Assembly: GCF_004355185.1 (NCBI RefSeq)
Contig: NZ_CP037922.1
Coordinates: 4,000,001 to 4,064,000, forward strand
Reading direction: 5' to 3'
Length of the DNA stretch: 64,000 nucleotides
From: Hymenobacter radiodurans
Lineage (GTDB): Bacteria > Bacteroidota > Bacteroidia > Cytophagales > Hymenobacteraceae
Position numbers and translations under genes: made by a program. Within the stretch, counting starts at the first letter, position 1. Each line of letters opens with the position of its first letter. Below are positions 35,959 to 44,927 of this stretch, piece after piece. The notes beneath the pieces were generated by a model. That model had not been told where the DNA came from, did not search any database, and worked only from the letters and a program-made list of their open reading frames with translations.

Positions 35959-37277
35959 AGCTGCAACGAAAGCTGGTTCTGCTTACCACGCTGTCCAAGT
36001 GTCTGATGGCGGCCGTACTGCTGCTGATTCTCCCTTGGCTGGTTCAAACCCTAGTGCTAGGCCATACCGACGCGGCCCTGCGCGCCGAGCTGCGCCAGGT
36101 GCAGGCCCGAATTGAGCAGGTTGGCATCTCCGAATTCTTGCCCCAGGATCAGGTTCAGCGGCGCACGCACTACGATTTGCTGCAAGACGAATTCATCGAT
36201 TTGCAGGCCACAACCGCCAAAATGCCCCCCGATACCATTGGTACCTTTCCGCGGCAGCGGCAGGGCAGTGAGGTCGATTTTCGGGTGTTACGGCACAGCG
36301 CACGCTACCAAGGCCAGCCGTATATTATTGAGATCGGCAAAAGCATTGAATCGGTGCAGGAAGTGTATAAGCTGCTGCGCAATTTGGCCGTTTACGCCCT
36401 TTTGTTTGTGGGGCTCACCACGTTGCTGCTGGAACTGGGGGTGATCGGCTCTCTACTGCGGCCCTTCGATCATATTGTGGAGCGCTTACGGGCGGTGCAA
36501 GGACCAACCCCGCCCGACTTACCCGCGCTACGCACCAGCACGTCCGATTTCCAATACCTGGACGCCAGTATTCAGCAGATGCTGGTCAAGATTCAATCAG
36601 TCTTCGAGCAGGAGCGACAGTTCATTGCCACTGCTTCCCACGAGCTCCTGACACCAATTTCGGTTTTACAAAACCGCTTCGAGAACATGCTGCGGGCTGA
36701 AAATCTGCCTGAGGAAGCCGAAACGCAGCTTGTTACCTCCCAAAAAACCCTCCAGCGTATGACCGTTACGCTGCGCACACTGTTGCTTATTTCGCGGGTT
36801 GAAAACAATCAATTTGCCCGCACCGAAGAAGTACCCGTACGCTTGGTATTACAGGAAGTAATTGAGGAACTGGAAGATCGGATAAACAATGAGGCGCTGG
36901 TTATTCACTGGAACCTGACGGGGGAGCCAGTGCTTGCTCCAGCCAACCGATCATTGATTTTCACGCTTTTCTTCAACTTGTTGAGCAACGCCATTAAGTA
37001 CAACCAGTATGGGGGGCAAATTGAACTCGGAGGCTACTCCACCCCGGAAGGCGGCTACTTGTTGCGCATTTGCAACACCGGCAAACCCATCCCCGCTGAG
37101 CATTTACCCTTCATATTTGAGCGCTTCCGCCGCTTCGACGAGGATGCGGCCGAAGGTTACGGCTTAGGTTTAGCGGTGGTGCGCAGTATTGCGCAGCTCC
37201 ACCACATCACCGTGCAGGTTGAATCAGATGAGCAGCGCGGCACCGAGTTTACGCTGCATCTGCCGCCGGCAGCGTAA
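35955..37277 (+). CDS. Sensor histidine kinase
   Basis: 440 residues starting at GTG within the response regulator stop (GTGA). Two transmembrane helices at about 14-36 and 138-160 enclose a periplasmic sensor loop of about 100 residues. The H-box FIATASHELLTPISVLQ holds His229, followed by the N-box NLLSNAIKYN and G-box GYGLGLAVVRSIAQLH. It phosphorylates the adjacent regulator. The signal is unknown. Confidence 0.93.
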   Translation: MKLQRKLVLLTTLSKCLMAAVLLLILPWLVQTLVLGHTDAALRAELRQVQARIEQVGISEFLPQDQVQRRTHYDLLQDEFIDLQATTAKMPPDTIGTFPRQRQGSEVDFRVLRHSARYQGQPYIIEIGKSIESVQEVYKLLRNLAVYALLFVGLTTLLLELGVIGSLLRPFDHIVERLRAVQGPTPPDLPALRTSTSDFQYLDASIQQMLVKIQSVFEQERQFIATASHELLTPISVLQNRFENMLRAENLPEEAETQLVTSQKTLQRMTVTLRTLLLISRVENNQFARTEEVPVRLVLQEVIEELEDRINNEALVIHWNLTGEPVLAPANRSLIFTLFFNLLSNAIKYNQYGGQIELGGYSTPEGGYLLRICNTGKPIPAEHLPFIFERFRRFDEDAAEGYGLGLAVVRSIAQLHHITVQVESDEQRGTEFTLHLPPAA

Positions 37278-37430
37278 CCAAGTCAGTTGTAAGCGGCCGA
37301 AGCTAAAAACCAACACGTAAAATCCATCTACGACACTGCTTACAAGTCTTTTTGATCTTGTGAAGCCCTTGCAACCTAAAAGGCACGAGCGGGCTCTTAT
37401 CTGCACACTGCAAATTTGCCCCCCAGCCCG

Positions 37431-37859
37431 ATGAGAAAACCGTTTATAATGCTGCTATATACCAGCTTCATTGCCGCGAGTATAGCCTGTGAAAAAGAGG
37501 ATGATCTGAGTCAGGAATGCGTAAGCGTCACTATACTAGGCACCACGTGTGAGGGCGCTACCCTACTCCAACTGGATACGGCTGTCCCGATTGGCAGCAG
37601 TGTTTATTTCAGCGGCGACATGGGTGATCCTACCCCCGGCACCCCCGCAGTAGCAGCCACCTACGCCAACGTAGTCAAGACGTTTACGCCGCTGCCGACC
37701 CTTTATCGGGGTGAAGCGCAATGGTTTTTCAAGCTTCGATTGGCTTCCTCCGAGGAAAGAATTGAGCGGTTTTGCACCGCCAATAAAATATGGTATGATG
37801 CTCCTCAGGTAATTGTCACCGACTCTTCTACTGTTTGCAGGAGCAGCCGAAGCAAGTAA
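37431..37859 (+). CDS. Hypothetical lipoprotein
   Basis: 142 residues with signal peptide and lipobox IAASIAC, then an acidic spacer and a Cys-containing domain (EDDLSQECVSVTILGTTC, later RFCTANK and STVCRSS). Paired Cys suggest disulfides. No family recognised. A GGGGGGC heptamer, read on the minus strand, lies 7 bp before the start. Confidence 0.6.
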   Translation: MRKPFIMLLYTSFIAASIACEKEDDLSQECVSVTILGTTCEGATLLQLDTAVPIGSSVYFSGDMGDPTPGTPAVAATYANVVKTFTPLPTLYRGEAQWFFKLRLASSEERIERFCTANKIWYDAPQVIVTDSSTVCRSSRSK

Positions 37860-37900
37860 TTTTCGTTGTAGCTTCGTCTTCCACCAACTCTACACCGACT

Positions 37901-38275
37901 ATGGGACTTCTCGATGGATTAATCGGCAATGCTTCGGAAAGCGATGCCCAGGAATTGCAACAGGAACTCAGCCGCCTCTTGGCCACTGACGAGCGGGTTG
38001 AAAAGGCTTTCGTCATTATCCGCGACCAGCTTATTTTCACGAATAAGCGCCTGATTCTGGTGGATAAGCAAGGAATAACGGGCAAGAAGAAGGAGTTTCT
38101 AAGTGTGCCTTATAGGAGCATTGAGCGCTTCTCGATGGAAACTACCGGGCACTTCGACCTCGATGCGGAGCTAAAAATCTGGGTGCGCGGCCAGACCGAT
38201 GCCGTCAGCAAAACCTTCCGCAACGACCGCAACATTTATGATGTAAGTAAAGCGCTTGCTGACTACGCTCTTTAG
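37901..38275 (+). CDS. PH-domain-like protein
   Basis: 124 residues: RVEKAFVIIRDQLIFTNKRLILVDKQG is the beta-strand pattern of bacterial pleckstrin-like (bPH) domains, continuing through VPYRSIERFSMETTG and a C-terminal helix. Cytoplasmic. The ATG at 37901 gives the standard N-terminus MGLLDGLIGNASE. Confidence 0.75.
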   Translation: MGLLDGLIGNASESDAQELQQELSRLLATDERVEKAFVIIRDQLIFTNKRLILVDKQGITGKKKEFLSVPYRSIERFSMETTGHFDLDAELKIWVRGQTDAVSKTFRNDRNIYDVSKALADYAL

Positions 38276-38290
38276 TAGATACTTCACAAT

Positions 38291-38325
38291 AAAAAAGCCC
38301 CCAGCATTCTGTTGGGGGCTTTTTT
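38291..38325. terminator. Bidirectional terminator
   Basis: AAAAAAGCCCCCAGCA / GTTGGGGGCTTTTTT between convergent genes. Confidence 0.85.
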
Positions 38326-38347
38326 CATACAGTAAATTACTTGTTGG

Positions 38348-39727
38348 CTACCTCGCTACTGGCGTTTGAATAGCGGGCGGCGTCGGGTTGTACTCTGGCG
38401 TAGCATTCTGATGCTCAGCCTTTTTCTTGCCTTGGTCGTCCTTCACATCGCGGCGACTGAAGGGCCGGATGATGAGACGCAACGCTTGGTCGGAGCTGAA
38501 GTAGCTGAAGGCCCAGTCGACGAAGGCTACCACTTTATTGCGGAAGCCCACCAGCGTCATTAAGTGCACAAACAACCACGTAAACCAACCCAGAATACCG
38601 CTGAAATGCACGTCTTTGGGCAAGTCAACCACCGCTTTGTTGCGGCTCACAATGGCCATCACGCCTTTATTAACATACTCGAAGTTCTTGGGCGTTTCGT
38701 TGCGCATAATGCGCTGAAGGTTTACGGCCAGTAAGTCGGCTTGCTGCTGCGCCACGGGTGCCAGCATGGGCATACCGCGGGGCATTTCCTCCGTCACCAT
38801 GTTGGCCACGTCGCCGATGGCGAAGACATTCTGGAAGCCTTCCACTTGGTTCCAATGGTTCACGCTGATGCGCTTGTTGCGGGCAACCACCTCGGGGGGC
38901 AAACCGGGTACTTCGGCCCCATTCACACCGGCCGCCCAGATCAGGTTTTCGGTTGGGATATATTCAGTATCGGAGTAATAGGCCCGACAGTTTTCAAACC
39001 GTTTAATGGACGTATTCAGGCGCACAATGACACCAAGCTCCTCCAAGTAACGCTTCGACTCCTGCTGCGACTTCACCGACATGGGCCCGAGCACGGCTGG
39101 TCCGGCTTCCACCAGAATAACCTGCATCTGCTTCAAATCCAGTTCTGGGTAGTCTTTAGGCAGCACATGGCGGCGCATTTCGGCCAGCGAGCCACTGATT
39201 TCGACGCCCGTAGGTCCGCCGCCGACTACTACGATATTCAGAAGGGCTTGCTTCTCCTCGGGGTTTTCGGTGAGCAGCGCTTTCTCAAAATTCTGGAAAA
39301 TAAAGCTGCGCAAATTCAGGGCATTCGGAATGCTCTTGATTTGCATAGCATTCTTCTCAATGCTCTCGATGCCGAAGAAATTGGTAAGCGAGCCGGTGGC
39401 TATTACCAAATAATCGTAGCGAATATCGCCTACGCTGGTGTGCACCACGTTGCGCTCGGGCGCGACGCGCTGCACATCGGCCATGCGGTAGAAAAAGTTT
39501 TTCTGGCCCGCGAAAATCTTGCGAATCGGGTAGGCAATGCTATCCGCTTCAAGAGCGCCAGTGGCTACTTGGTAGAGGAGCGGCTGAAAATTGTGGTAAT
39601 TATTGCGGTCGATGACGACAACTTGCACGGGCGCGTGGCGCAACTCTTTCGCCAGCCGCAAACCCGCAAATCCGCAGCCGATAATAACGACGCGCGGATG
39701 GGAAGAAACCGGGAGGTTCGTATCCAT
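38348..39727 (-). CDS. ndh: Type II NADH dehydrogenase (NDH-2)
   Basis: 459 residues from MDTNLPVSSHPRVVIIGCGF. FAD-binding GCGFAG at 17-22, second dinucleotide motif VVGGGPTGVEISG for NADH, GDVANM before the C-terminal membrane-anchoring part. It passes electrons from NADH to quinone without pumping protons, a bypass of complex I, encoded by the nuo genes about 5 kb further on. The chosen start removes a non-family extension. It keeps an intact GGGGGGC at 38894-38900. Confidence 0.9.
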   Translation of the reverse strand: MDTNLPVSSHPRVVIIGCGFAGLRLAKELRHAPVQVVVIDRNNYHNFQPLLYQVATGALEADSIAYPIRKIFAGQKNFFYRMADVQRVAPERNVVHTSVGDIRYDYLVIATGSLTNFFGIESIEKNAMQIKSIPNALNLRSFIFQNFEKALLTENPEEKQALLNIVVVGGGPTGVEISGSLAEMRRHVLPKDYPELDLKQMQVILVEAGPAVLGPMSVKSQQESKRYLEELGVIVRLNTSIKRFENCRAYYSDTEYIPTENLIWAAGVNGAEVPGLPPEVVARNKRISVNHWNQVEGFQNVFAIGDVANMVTEEMPRGMPMLAPVAQQQADLLAVNLQRIMRNETPKNFEYVNKGVMAIVSRNKAVVDLPKDVHFSGILGWFTWLFVHLMTLVGFRNKVVAFVDWAFSYFSSDQALRLIIRPFSRRDVKDDQGKKKAEHQNATPEYNPTPPAIQTPVAR

Positions 39728-40023
39728 AATACTGAAAAACAAGGTATAAGGTGCTGCATTGAGCACTCACAGGCCAGCTCCCACATGGAACTCGCACGGA
39801 TGGTTTTACAGTAAAACCCACTTACTGGTTGTCCTGTTTTTCAGACAGTTGAGCTTGGCAGCTTGCCTAGAGTTTATTCTAGTACTCTAAACCGTCATGC
39901 CGAGCGGAGCGACGCAGCTAGCATGCTGACGACAGATTACTACTCTCAACAAACACGCGAGCTGCGTCGCTGCGCTCAGCATGACCGATTGGGGGGCTTT
40001 TATTGCTTTAGCAAGCTGACTAA
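39728..40023. other. Intergenic region with inverted repeat
   Basis: About 300 bp between two minus-strand genes; holds the inverted repeat described separately and one GGGGGGC motif. Confidence 0.5.
39893..39985. repeat. Inverted REP-like repeat
   Basis: Arms CATGCCGAGCGGAGCGACGC and GCGTCGCTGCGCTCAGCATG with a loop of about 40 bases. Related ends GTCATGC/GCATGAC occur at 1714-1748. Repeats of this shape are common between genes in this group. Confidence 0.75.
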
Positions 40024-40710
40024 TTAATAATCTACGCCTTCCTTTTTCTTGAACTCCCCATCTTTCACTTGCTGAATTAGTTTCAGCCAACTGAAAGGGT
40101 TCAACAAAGGATTATTGGTTTGAGGCGTTTGGCCCATACCCATGCGCCGGTCGTAGCCCTGCTGCTGCTGTTGAAGGGTCTGCCGGTAGTTGCCGGCACT
40201 GGTGACGGGCGCGTTATTAAAAATCTGGCGGAGCACGTCGGGGCTCAGGTTTCTGGCGGCACTGCTGCCGCGTTCTTTGGGCAGCTTCAGGGCGAGAAAA
40301 GCCTCTTTGAACTCCTTTTCGGTGGCATAGGGAAACACCCGCACTTCGGGCAGCACCGTCACGTCTTCTTGCAGCGAAACGATAACCGAGTAGCTCTGCC
40401 GCGGATAATCGGGTGGGATGATAACGTATTGGTTGCGGTAGCCCAAGGAGCGAATCACGATGCTGTCGCCGGTGAGGACAGGCAGCGAAAAGTAGCCGTA
40501 GAGGTTAGTAGCCGTGCCTCGGCCCGCCGAAGGAACAAACACGGTAGCGCCCGGCACACCTAACAGGCTGTCGCCGGTGGCTACGATACCAGAAAACTGC
40601 ACTACACGCCGCTGCCCCTGCGCGTGGCCAGCGGTGGGAGCCAGTACAAACAGCACCAATACCAGCCCTAGGGTGGCTACAAGCGCATACATTCTACTTT
40701 TATCAGACAT
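40024..40710 (-). CDS. Secreted carboxypeptidase-regulatory-like domain protein
   Basis: 228 residues with signal peptide (VLFVLAPTAGHAQG). The first half is a CarboxypepD_reg-like beta-sandwich: FSGIVATGDSLLGVPGATVF, GTATNLYGYFSLPV, DSIVIRSLGY. The second half is a Gln-rich, low-complexity tail. Such domains are common at the N-terminus of TonB receptors; here no barrel follows, so it is a stand-alone periplasmic protein of unknown role. Confidence 0.75.
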   Translation of the reverse strand: MSDKSRMYALVATLGLVLVLFVLAPTAGHAQGQRRVVQFSGIVATGDSLLGVPGATVFVPSAGRGTATNLYGYFSLPVLTGDSIVIRSLGYRNQYVIIPPDYPRQSYSVIVSLQEDVTVLPEVRVFPYATEKEFKEAFLALKLPKERGSSAARNLSPDVLRQIFNNAPVTSAGNYRQTLQQQQQGYDRRMGMGQTPQTNNPLLNPFSWLKLIQQVKDGEFKKKEGVDY

Positions 40711-40823
40711 ACTCGGGTGGGCTATACTGCAATAATACGGCTCTTTGGGAGGTCGAAGCCGGACGGAGCGTAAATTTGTTCAGTTCAGAGCGGGGGGCTT
40801 TTTCCCGCTTTGTTCGGTAAAGG

Positions 40824-41207
40824 ATGCGTCTTAAACACTTCAGCGTTGCATTTGGTCAGCAACTATTTAAGGCCCTCGGCGACGAGTCGCGGGTGCGCAT
40901 GCTGCATTTGCTTTGGCGCAACCAGGAAATGTGCATTTCTGACCTCGAACAGGTCTTGGACTTCACCCAAACCAAAACCTCCCGCCAATTATTGTATCTG
41001 AAAAACGCGGGCTTGGTCAGCTTTCGGCGACTCGACAATTGGGCCTTCTATTTTATAAAGGATGAAATGGCGGACCTGGTTCACCAGTTTTTGGGTTACA
41101 TGGAAAAAGACCCTCAACTGATGCGCGATCAGCAGATTTACCAAACGCTCTGGTCGAATCGGGAGTTGGCCGCGTACAAGCTCCAAAACCGTCGCTGGAC
41201 TGGGTAG
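40824..41207 (+). CDS. ArsR-family transcriptional regulator
   Basis: 127 residues with a winged helix-turn-helix: LFKALGDESRVRMLHLLWRN, then ISDLEQVLDFTQTKTSRQLLYLKNAGLV. Metal-binding Cys of classical ArsR are not evident apart from one Cys in MCIS. It probably represses nearby genes; the 2Fe-2S gene 50 bp downstream is the obvious candidate partner. Confidence 0.82.
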   Translation: MRLKHFSVAFGQQLFKALGDESRVRMLHLLWRNQEMCISDLEQVLDFTQTKTSRQLLYLKNAGLVSFRRLDNWAFYFIKDEMADLVHQFLGYMEKDPQLMRDQQIYQTLWSNRELAAYKLQNRRWTG

Positions 41208-41256
41208 CCATAAGGGCGTTGGCTCATGGGGCGACGAAGCTTATTCTATGTAGTAT

Positions 41257-41553
41257 ATGAAGTATGAACACCACCTGTACGTTTGCACCAACCAAAAAAG
41301 CGAGGTTGGCCGCGACGTAGTAAAGGCGCTGAAGAAAGAGATTAAGAAGCAGGGCCTGAGCAAAAAGCTCAATCGCACCTTACCCACTGGCTGCCTCGAC
41401 GTGTGCAAGCACTGTAAAAAAACCAATTGCGCGGCCGTCATGGTGTATCCCGAAGGCGCCCTCTACGGCGACGTGCAGCCCGACGATGTACCTACCATCG
41501 TGCGCGAACATCTGCTCCACGGGCGCGTTGTATCCAAACTCCTACTTGATTAA
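41257..41553 (+). CDS. Thioredoxin-like [2Fe-2S] ferredoxin
   Basis: 98 residues: HLYVCTNQK at the start, and Cys10, Cys46, Cys50, Cys53 and Cys58 around GCLDVCKHC, then the family end VMVYPEGALYGDV. This is the small (2Fe-2S) ferredoxin-domain family with a thioredoxin fold; electron partner unknown. Its stop is 2 bp before the YjjG start. Confidence 0.82.
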   Translation: MKYEHHLYVCTNQKSEVGRDVVKALKKEIKKQGLSKKLNRTLPTGCLDVCKHCKKTNCAAVMVYPEGALYGDVQPDDVPTIVREHLLHGRVVSKLLLD

Positions 41554-41555
41554 AA

Positions 41556-42278
41556 ATGCCCCCCAGCCAGTCATTTCGCCCCACTAAAGCTTATCGTCAC
41601 CTCTTCTTCGACCTGGACCATACGCTATGGGACTTTGAGAAAAATGCTGATGAAACCCTGCGCACACTATTTATTCACTACGACTTGGCTCGCTTCGGCA
41701 CGTTCACGGTAGAAGAATTCATCGACCGCTACCGCGACATCAACCATGCGCTGTGGCGGTTGTATCAGGGGGGCAAAATCACGCAGCAGCAGTTGCGCAG
41801 CACGCGCTTTACGCGCACGTTAGTACGACTAGGTGTGGATGAAGCTGAAGTGCCGGAGGGCATTTCCCAGCACTTTACCGAATTGCTTCCTACTAAGTCG
41901 GCGGTGTTTCCCTTCACCTATGATATGCTGGAGTATTTGCAGACCAAATACACCCTGCACCTGATCACGAATGGCTTTAAGGAAATTCAATACATCAAGC
42001 TCGATTCGTCGCAGCTCACACCATTTTTTCAGGAAGTAATTACCTCTGAGTGTAGCGGCTGCCTTAAGCCCGACCGGCGCATGTTTGAGCACGCCTTGGA
42101 GCGAACCGGTGCTACTGCCGAGGAAAGTCTCATGATTGGTGATAACTTGGAATGCGACGTGCTAGGCGCTTTTAATGCCGGCATTGATCAGGTGTATTTC
42201 AACCCCGAAAAGCGGCGCCACTTCAATGAGGTGACCTATGAAATTAGCTGCCTGAGCGAGTTAAAGGAGATTTTGTAG
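41556..42278 (+). CDS. yjjG: HAD family noncanonical pyrimidine nucleotidase, YjjG type
   Basis: 240 residues. HAD motif I FFDLDHTLWDF with Asp19 and Asp21, motif II TNGF, motif III with Lys in CLKPDRRMF, motif IV MIGDNLECDVLG. YjjG removes phosphate from damaged or unusual pyrimidine nucleotides. The start ATG lies within ATGCCCCCC, so a GGGGGGC heptamer overlaps the first codons. Co-transcribed with the 2Fe-2S gene. Confidence 0.85.
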   Translation: MPPSQSFRPTKAYRHLFFDLDHTLWDFEKNADETLRTLFIHYDLARFGTFTVEEFIDRYRDINHALWRLYQGGKITQQQLRSTRFTRTLVRLGVDEAEVPEGISQHFTELLPTKSAVFPFTYDMLEYLQTKYTLHLITNGFKEIQYIKLDSSQLTPFFQEVITSECSGCLKPDRRMFEHALERTGATAEESLMIGDNLECDVLGAFNAGIDQVYFNPEKRRHFNEVTYEISCLSELKEIL

Positions 42279-42302
42279 AAGAAAAAGCCCCCCAACGCCT
42301 CC

Positions 42303-42310
42303 TACCTTTG
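42303..42310 (+). promoter_or_regulatory. TACCTTTG box before the dNMP-kinase-like gene
   Basis: Perfect TAnnTTTG, but only 7 bp before the ATG and with no TTTG at the right distance, so transcription would be almost leaderless. Confidence 0.3.
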
Positions 42311-42317
42311 CCCCGAT

Positions 42318-42866
42318 ATGATACATCTACTAGGAATTTCGGGAAAACGAGGCAGCGGCAAGGATACGGTGGCGCGCCTGATTCAGCAGTTACAGCCCGA
42401 GCGCAACTGGCAGATTCTTTCCTTCGGCGACGCGATAAAAGCGGTGTGCGCCACTTTGGCCGGCGAAGCAATTGCGCCCTATTATTACCAGGATGGCAAA
42501 GCCCAGCTGTTGCCCATCTTCGAGCGTACCCGCGGCGAAATGCTCCAGCAAGTAGGCCAAGCTTTACGCGCCTGGGAGCCGGAAATTTGGGTGAAAGCCT
42601 TCTTCGCTCGCCTGCCCGAGGATCAGTTTGTCATCGTGCCTGATGTGCGGTTTGCCAACGAAGCCTACCCTATTCGGGAGCGCGGCGGCTTGATGTTACG
42701 TGTGGAAGGCGACCCACTCCAACAGCGCGGCGACGGTACCCGCGACGACAATCATCCTAGCGAAACGGTGATGGATACTTATCCACACTTCGCTACCATT
42801 ATCCACAACAATGGCTCGCAGGAAGACCTAAAGGAGCAGGTGATAGCGCTATTAGCTAGTCTTTAG
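42318..42866 (+). CDS. Deoxynucleotide monophosphate kinase-like P-loop protein
   Basis: 182 residues. P-loop SGKRGSGKDT near residue 8, with GDAIKAVCATLAG and PDVRFANEAYPIRERGG, as in the phage-T4 gp1 type dNMP kinase family. It may phosphorylate nucleotides; a phage origin is possible but no other phage gene is nearby. Intact. Confidence 0.75.
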   Translation: MIHLLGISGKRGSGKDTVARLIQQLQPERNWQILSFGDAIKAVCATLAGEAIAPYYYQDGKAQLLPIFERTRGEMLQQVGQALRAWEPEIWVKAFFARLPEDQFVIVPDVRFANEAYPIRERGGLMLRVEGDPLQQRGDGTRDDNHPSETVMDTYPHFATIIHNNGSQEDLKEQVIALLASL

Positions 42867-42961
42867 CTATAGATGTAGCTCTATCGGATTACAATCAATG
42901 CCGAATCGGACGCAGGTATCAGCAAGCAACTACGCTTACTTATGGTTGTTCAACTCCCTGT

Positions 42962-42969
42962 TACCTTTG
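42962..42969 (+). promoter_or_regulatory. Possible -7 box of pruA
   Basis: TACCTTTG, 43 bp before the pruA start; the -33 box is not clear. Confidence 0.4.
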
Positions 42970-43012
42970 CTTTTCCTCCCCATTCATAAACCTACACCCA
43001 AAGACAAACTCC

Positions 43013-44683
43013 ATGGCCAACGGCTTTTTCAACGTTCCTACCCCGATTAATGAACCTGTTAAAGGCTACGCGCCCGGCTCCAAGGAGCGCGCCGAGCTGC
43101 AACAGGCCTTGAAGGACCTCAAGCAGCAGCAGGTAGATATTCCGATGTACATCGGCGGGCAGGAAGTGCGCTCGGTCAACACCAAAACCATTTCGCCTCC
43201 CCACGATCATAAGCACGTGTTGGGTCAGTTTCATGAGGGCGATGGCACGCACGTAGCCCAAGCAATCGAAGCCGCTTTGGCCGCCCGCCGCGAGTGGGCT
43301 GAGTTACCTTGGGAACACCGCGCTGCTATTTTTCTGAAAGCCGCCGAGCTGCTAGCGGGCCCGTACCGCGCCCGCTTGAATGCCGCCACGATGTTGGGCC
43401 AGAGCAAAAACGCTTTCCAAGCCGAAATCGATGCGGCTTGCGAGTTGATCGACTTTTTCCGCTTTAATGTGCATTTCCTCCAAGAAATCTATAAGCAGCA
43501 GCCTGAGTCGGCGCCCGGCATGTGGAACCGCCTGGAGCACCGTCCGCTGGAAGGCTTCGTGTTTGCGCTAACGCCTTTCAACTTTACTTCTATTGCCGGC
43601 AACCTGCCTACGTCGGCGGCGCTGATGGGCAACGTGGTAGTATGGAAGCCCGCTAACACGCAGATCTATTCGGCTCACGTGCTGATGGAGCTATTCCAGG
43701 AAGCTGGCGTGCCAGCCGGCGTTATCAACCTAGTATATGTGGATGGCCCAACGGCTGGTGATGTAATTTTCAATCACCCTGAGTTTGCGGGTATTCACTT
43801 TACCGGCTCCACGGGTGTTTTCCAGAATATTTGGAAGACGATTGGCCAGAACATTCACAAGTACAAGTCTTACCCCCGCATTGTAGGGGAAACAGGCGGC
43901 AAGGACTTTATCCTGGCTCACCACTCGGCGCACCCACGCCAAGTAGCTACGGCTATTTCCCGGGGAGCATTTGAGTACCAGGGCCAGAAGTGCTCAGCAG
44001 CGAGCCGCGTATATATTCCTTCCAATCTCTACCCAGAGGTAAAAGCCTATTTGCAGGAAGATCTGAAGTCGATGAAAATGGGCGACGTGGAGGATTTCGG
44101 CAACTTCATAAACGCCGTTATCAGCGAAGCTTCCTTCGACAAACTAGCTAAGTACATCGACGACGCAAAGCAAGACCCAGCGGTAGAAATCATCGCGGGG
44201 GGCAAATACGACAAGTCGAAAGGCTACTTTGTGGAGCCAACGGTATTGGTGGCCAATGACCCCAAGTACGTGACCATGTGCGAAGAGCTATTCGGCCCCG
44301 TGTTGACGATGCACGTTTACGACGCGGATAAGTTTGAAGAAACGCTCGACTTGGTAGACAGCACTTCGCCTTACGCCTTGACCGGCGCCATCTTCGGCCA
44401 AGACCGTTACGCTATTGACTTGGCTTCGAAGCGCTTGGTGAATGCTGCCGGCAACTTCTACATCAACGACAAGCCCACCGGTGCCGTGGTTGGTCAGCAG
44501 CCCTTCGGTGGCGCCCGTGCCAGCGGCACCAACGATAAGGCTGGTTCCATGCTAAACCTCCTGCGCTGGGTATCGCCCCGCGCTATCAAGGAAACCTTCG
44601 TGACGCCGGTGGATTATCGTTACCCTTTCCTGGGCGTTGAGACGGGCGAGAATCTGAACGTGACTGGGCAGGGCGGTTTCTAA
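43013..44683 (+). CDS. pruA: L-glutamate gamma-semialdehyde dehydrogenase
   Basis: 556 residues, the length of stand-alone PruA. It oxidises glutamate semialdehyde (from proline) to glutamate with NAD. Catalytic Cys327 in GQKCSAASR and general base Glu293 in VGETGGKDF, with ALTPFNFTSIAGNLPTSAAL in the Rossmann part. The N-terminus MANGFFNVPTPINEPVKGYA is family-typical. A GGGGGGC at 44197-44203 is intact. No putA in the window. Confidence 0.95.
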   Translation: MANGFFNVPTPINEPVKGYAPGSKERAELQQALKDLKQQQVDIPMYIGGQEVRSVNTKTISPPHDHKHVLGQFHEGDGTHVAQAIEAALAARREWAELPWEHRAAIFLKAAELLAGPYRARLNAATMLGQSKNAFQAEIDAACELIDFFRFNVHFLQEIYKQQPESAPGMWNRLEHRPLEGFVFALTPFNFTSIAGNLPTSAALMGNVVVWKPANTQIYSAHVLMELFQEAGVPAGVINLVYVDGPTAGDVIFNHPEFAGIHFTGSTGVFQNIWKTIGQNIHKYKSYPRIVGETGGKDFILAHHSAHPRQVATAISRGAFEYQGQKCSAASRVYIPSNLYPEVKAYLQEDLKSMKMGDVEDFGNFINAVISEASFDKLAKYIDDAKQDPAVEIIAGGKYDKSKGYFVEPTVLVANDPKYVTMCEELFGPVLTMHVYDADKFEETLDLVDSTSPYALTGAIFGQDRYAIDLASKRLVNAAGNFYINDKPTGAVVGQQPFGGARASGTNDKAGSMLNLLRWVSPRAIKETFVTPVDYRYPFLGVETGENLNVTGQGGF

Positions 44684-44702
44684 TCTTGCTGTCTAAGTTG
44701 TG

Positions 44703-44738
44703 AAAAGCCTCCCAGAAGTACTTCTGGGAGGCTTTTTT
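44703..44738 (+). terminator. Terminator after pruA
   Basis: AAAAGCCTCCCAGAAG / CTTCTGGGAGGCTTTTTT, essentially perfect. Confidence 0.9.
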
Positions 44739-44855
44739 ATTCTATAATTCTTTTCTCTTCTGTCAACTTACTTTTCTGCTTAGCACCTGTTCTAACTGTA
44801 ACTAAGCGGCAGATTTGCTACTTCTTTACCTTTCTCTGCCAAGCACAGCTTCACC

Positions 44856-44886
44856 TTTGTTCCCAAACCCGTACGCCTTACCTTTG
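44856..44886 (+). promoter_or_regulatory. Promoter of the nuo operon
   Basis: TTTG at 44856-44859, exactly 19 bases, then TACCTTTG at 44879-44886: full match to the Bacteroidota primary-sigma consensus TTTG-N19-TAnnTTTG. Predicted start of transcription is near 44893, giving a leader of about 35 bases before nuoA. Confidence 0.75.
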
Positions 44887-44927
44887 CTTTTCAGTGCTGA
44901 TTTACCTCTAGCCCTAATCTAGCTACT

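Noticed and set aside
38741..39814. Long open frame on the plus strand opposite ndh (357 residues)
   Set aside because: Antisense to a clear NDH-2 gene with all motifs; His/Asp/Gly-rich translation is typical of shadow frames in GC-rich genes.
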